From Verrucomicrobiota bacterium (GTDB taxonomy: Bacteria; Verrucomicrobiota; Kiritimatiellia; B70-G9): DNA of 6,693 nt. Below are positions 6,078-6,693 of this stretch, in pieces. A model generated the notes under the pieces. That model worked only from the letters and a program-made list of their open reading frames with translations, was not told the origin of the DNA and did not search any database. Position numbers and translations under genes: made by a program. Position 1 is the stretch's first letter. Each line of letters begins with the position of its first letter. The DNA is taken from the NCBI GenBank assembly GCA_003641465.1, contig QNAJ01000082.1, forward strand, positions 1 through 6,693. Direction: 5' to 3'.

Positions 6078-6693
6078 ATGAATGAGAGACCCAGGCAATT
6101 GAGCGTTGCCTTGTTATTGCCGATGTGGTTGATGCTGGCCGGAGCGGAGGCAGCGGAAAAGGCATTACCTGTACGGGAGATCACTCCCGACGACCTGCCG
6201 CTGGTGATCAGCAATTCCGGTCTCTACGCCATCGTCACTGACCTGCAGGTGGAGGAGCCTGTGGATGCGATTACCGTAAATGCGGATGATGTGACGATTA
6301 TTTTCAAGGGGGGGAGCCTTGTGGGCGGCGGCCGGGGAAGCGGAACCGGCATTGTTCAGGGTCCGGAGTACCGCGGGCTGACTGTGCAGGAGGGCCGAAT
6401 CCGGGGATGGAGTACCGGAATACGGGCCGCGGGTACAAGTAATCATGTGGAAGCGACTACGGTGCATTCCTGTACGACCGGGATAGTGGTGGGTACAGGG
6501 GCAGCTATCAGACGGGTGACTGTGTCTAATTGCGTGGACGGGATAGTGGCCGGCCAGGGAGCACGCCTGGTGTTCTCCACGGTGCTGGGATGCAGCCGCC
6601 GCGGACTGGTTGCGGGCTCAGATTGCACGATTGGGGCCTGTACGGTGTATGACTGTGGGGACGGCATCGCGGCAGGGGAAGGGACCGTGGTGA
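6078..6693 (+). CDS. Secreted right-handed parallel beta-helix repeat protein (N-terminal part, 3' end outside window)
   Basis: The frame is open from ATG 6078 to the window edge, 205 codons without a stop. GGAGG lies 8 nt upstream. Residues 1-26 form a Sec signal peptide: charged MNERPR, a hydrophobic LSVALLLPMWLMLAGA, and likely AEA or EAA cleavage near residues 25-26, so the product is exported. Residues 40-90 resemble the cap and first strands typical of NosD/pectate-lyase-like helices (GLYAIVTDL, DAITVNADDVTIIF, GGGRGSGTGI). From about residue 92 come successive 20-21-residue coils with the pattern xxAGxxxxhxxxTVxxCxxGI, ending at residues 115, 136, 156, 177 and 197. Cysteines recur at 132, 152, 172 and 193, with extras at 183 and 188. 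The fold is well supported. Function is unknown: polysaccharide lyase/hydrolase, adhesin or structural surface protein are all possible, and any catalytic part may lie beyond the window. It appears to be transcribed separately from the upstream operon. Confidence 0.85.
   Translation, partial: MNERPRQLSVALLLPMWLMLAGAEAAEKALPVREITPDDLPLVISNSGLYAIVTDLQVEEPVDAITVNADDVTIIFKGGSLVGGGRGSGTGIVQGPEYRGLTVQEGRIRGWSTGIRAAGTSNHVEATTVHSCTTGIVVGTGAAIRRVTVSNCVDGIVAGQGARLVFSTVLGCSRRGLVAGSDCTIGACTVYDCGDGIAAGEGTVV
6423..6668 (+). repeat. Four tandem beta-helix coils (60-63 nt units) within the secreted protein gene
   Basis: Residues 116-136, 137-156, 157-177 and 178-197 align as four coils of 21, 20, 21 and 20 residues, each ending in GI or GL, with TV (SNCVDGI-type) strands and a cysteine four residues before the final position. 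At the DNA level the units are mostly diverged. One 11-nt stretch, CGGGATAGTGG, recurs exactly at 6479-6489 and 6539-6549, 60 nt apart. This indicates old internal duplication under fold constraint rather than a recent tandem array. Confidence 0.75.

Overview
The window is 6.7 kb of GC-rich bacterial DNA in which every supported gene lies on the plus strand. It shows ordinary chromosomal core metabolism followed by the start of a secreted repeat protein. I see no mobile element, CRISPR array, phage gene, tRNA or rRNA. All seven complete stop codons are TGA and tryptophans are encoded by TGG, so the standard bacterial code applies. The organism cannot be fixed from this sequence alone. The nadC-birA-coaX linkage, the compact GC-rich operon and a signal-peptide protein with NosD/pectate-lyase-like beta-helix coils would suit a PVC-group bacterium (for example Kiritimatiellota, Verrucomicrobiota or Planctomycetota) or a similar environmental lineage. 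This is a low-confidence inference.

Layout: 1-1188 is the C-terminal part of uvrB (nucleotide excision repair), whose 5' end is outside the window. After a 37-nt gap come six tightly packed genes: nadC (NAD synthesis), birA (biotin-protein ligase without a C-terminal domain), coaX (type III pantothenate kinase, CoA synthesis), trpA (tryptophan synthase alpha chain, with no trpB in view), manC (GDP-mannose synthesis) and ruvX/yqgF (RNase H-fold nuclease family). Junctions inside this block are 1-4 nt overlaps or a 3-nt gap, so translational coupling and one polycistronic mRNA are likely. At 6007-6077 there is a 71-nt spacer with a good sigma70-type promoter (TTGGCA, 17-nt spacer, TACAAT) and a GGAGG ribosome binding site. 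From 6078 to the window edge runs an open reading frame without a stop, encoding an exported right-handed beta-helix protein with 20-21-residue coils and a column of regularly spaced cysteines.

How the genes fit together: nadC, birA and coaX supply NAD, attached biotin and CoA, the cofactors of central and lipid metabolism. trpA and manC feed amino-acid and surface-glycan synthesis. uvrB and ruvX belong to nucleic-acid maintenance. The mix looks like a housekeeping operon rather than a dedicated pathway. The beta-helix gene begins a separate transcription unit. I do not see a new biological system here. The points most worth a second look are the shortened BirA with an altered KWPND motif, the stand-alone trpA with an unusual loop residue, and the cysteine ladder of the beta-helix protein.
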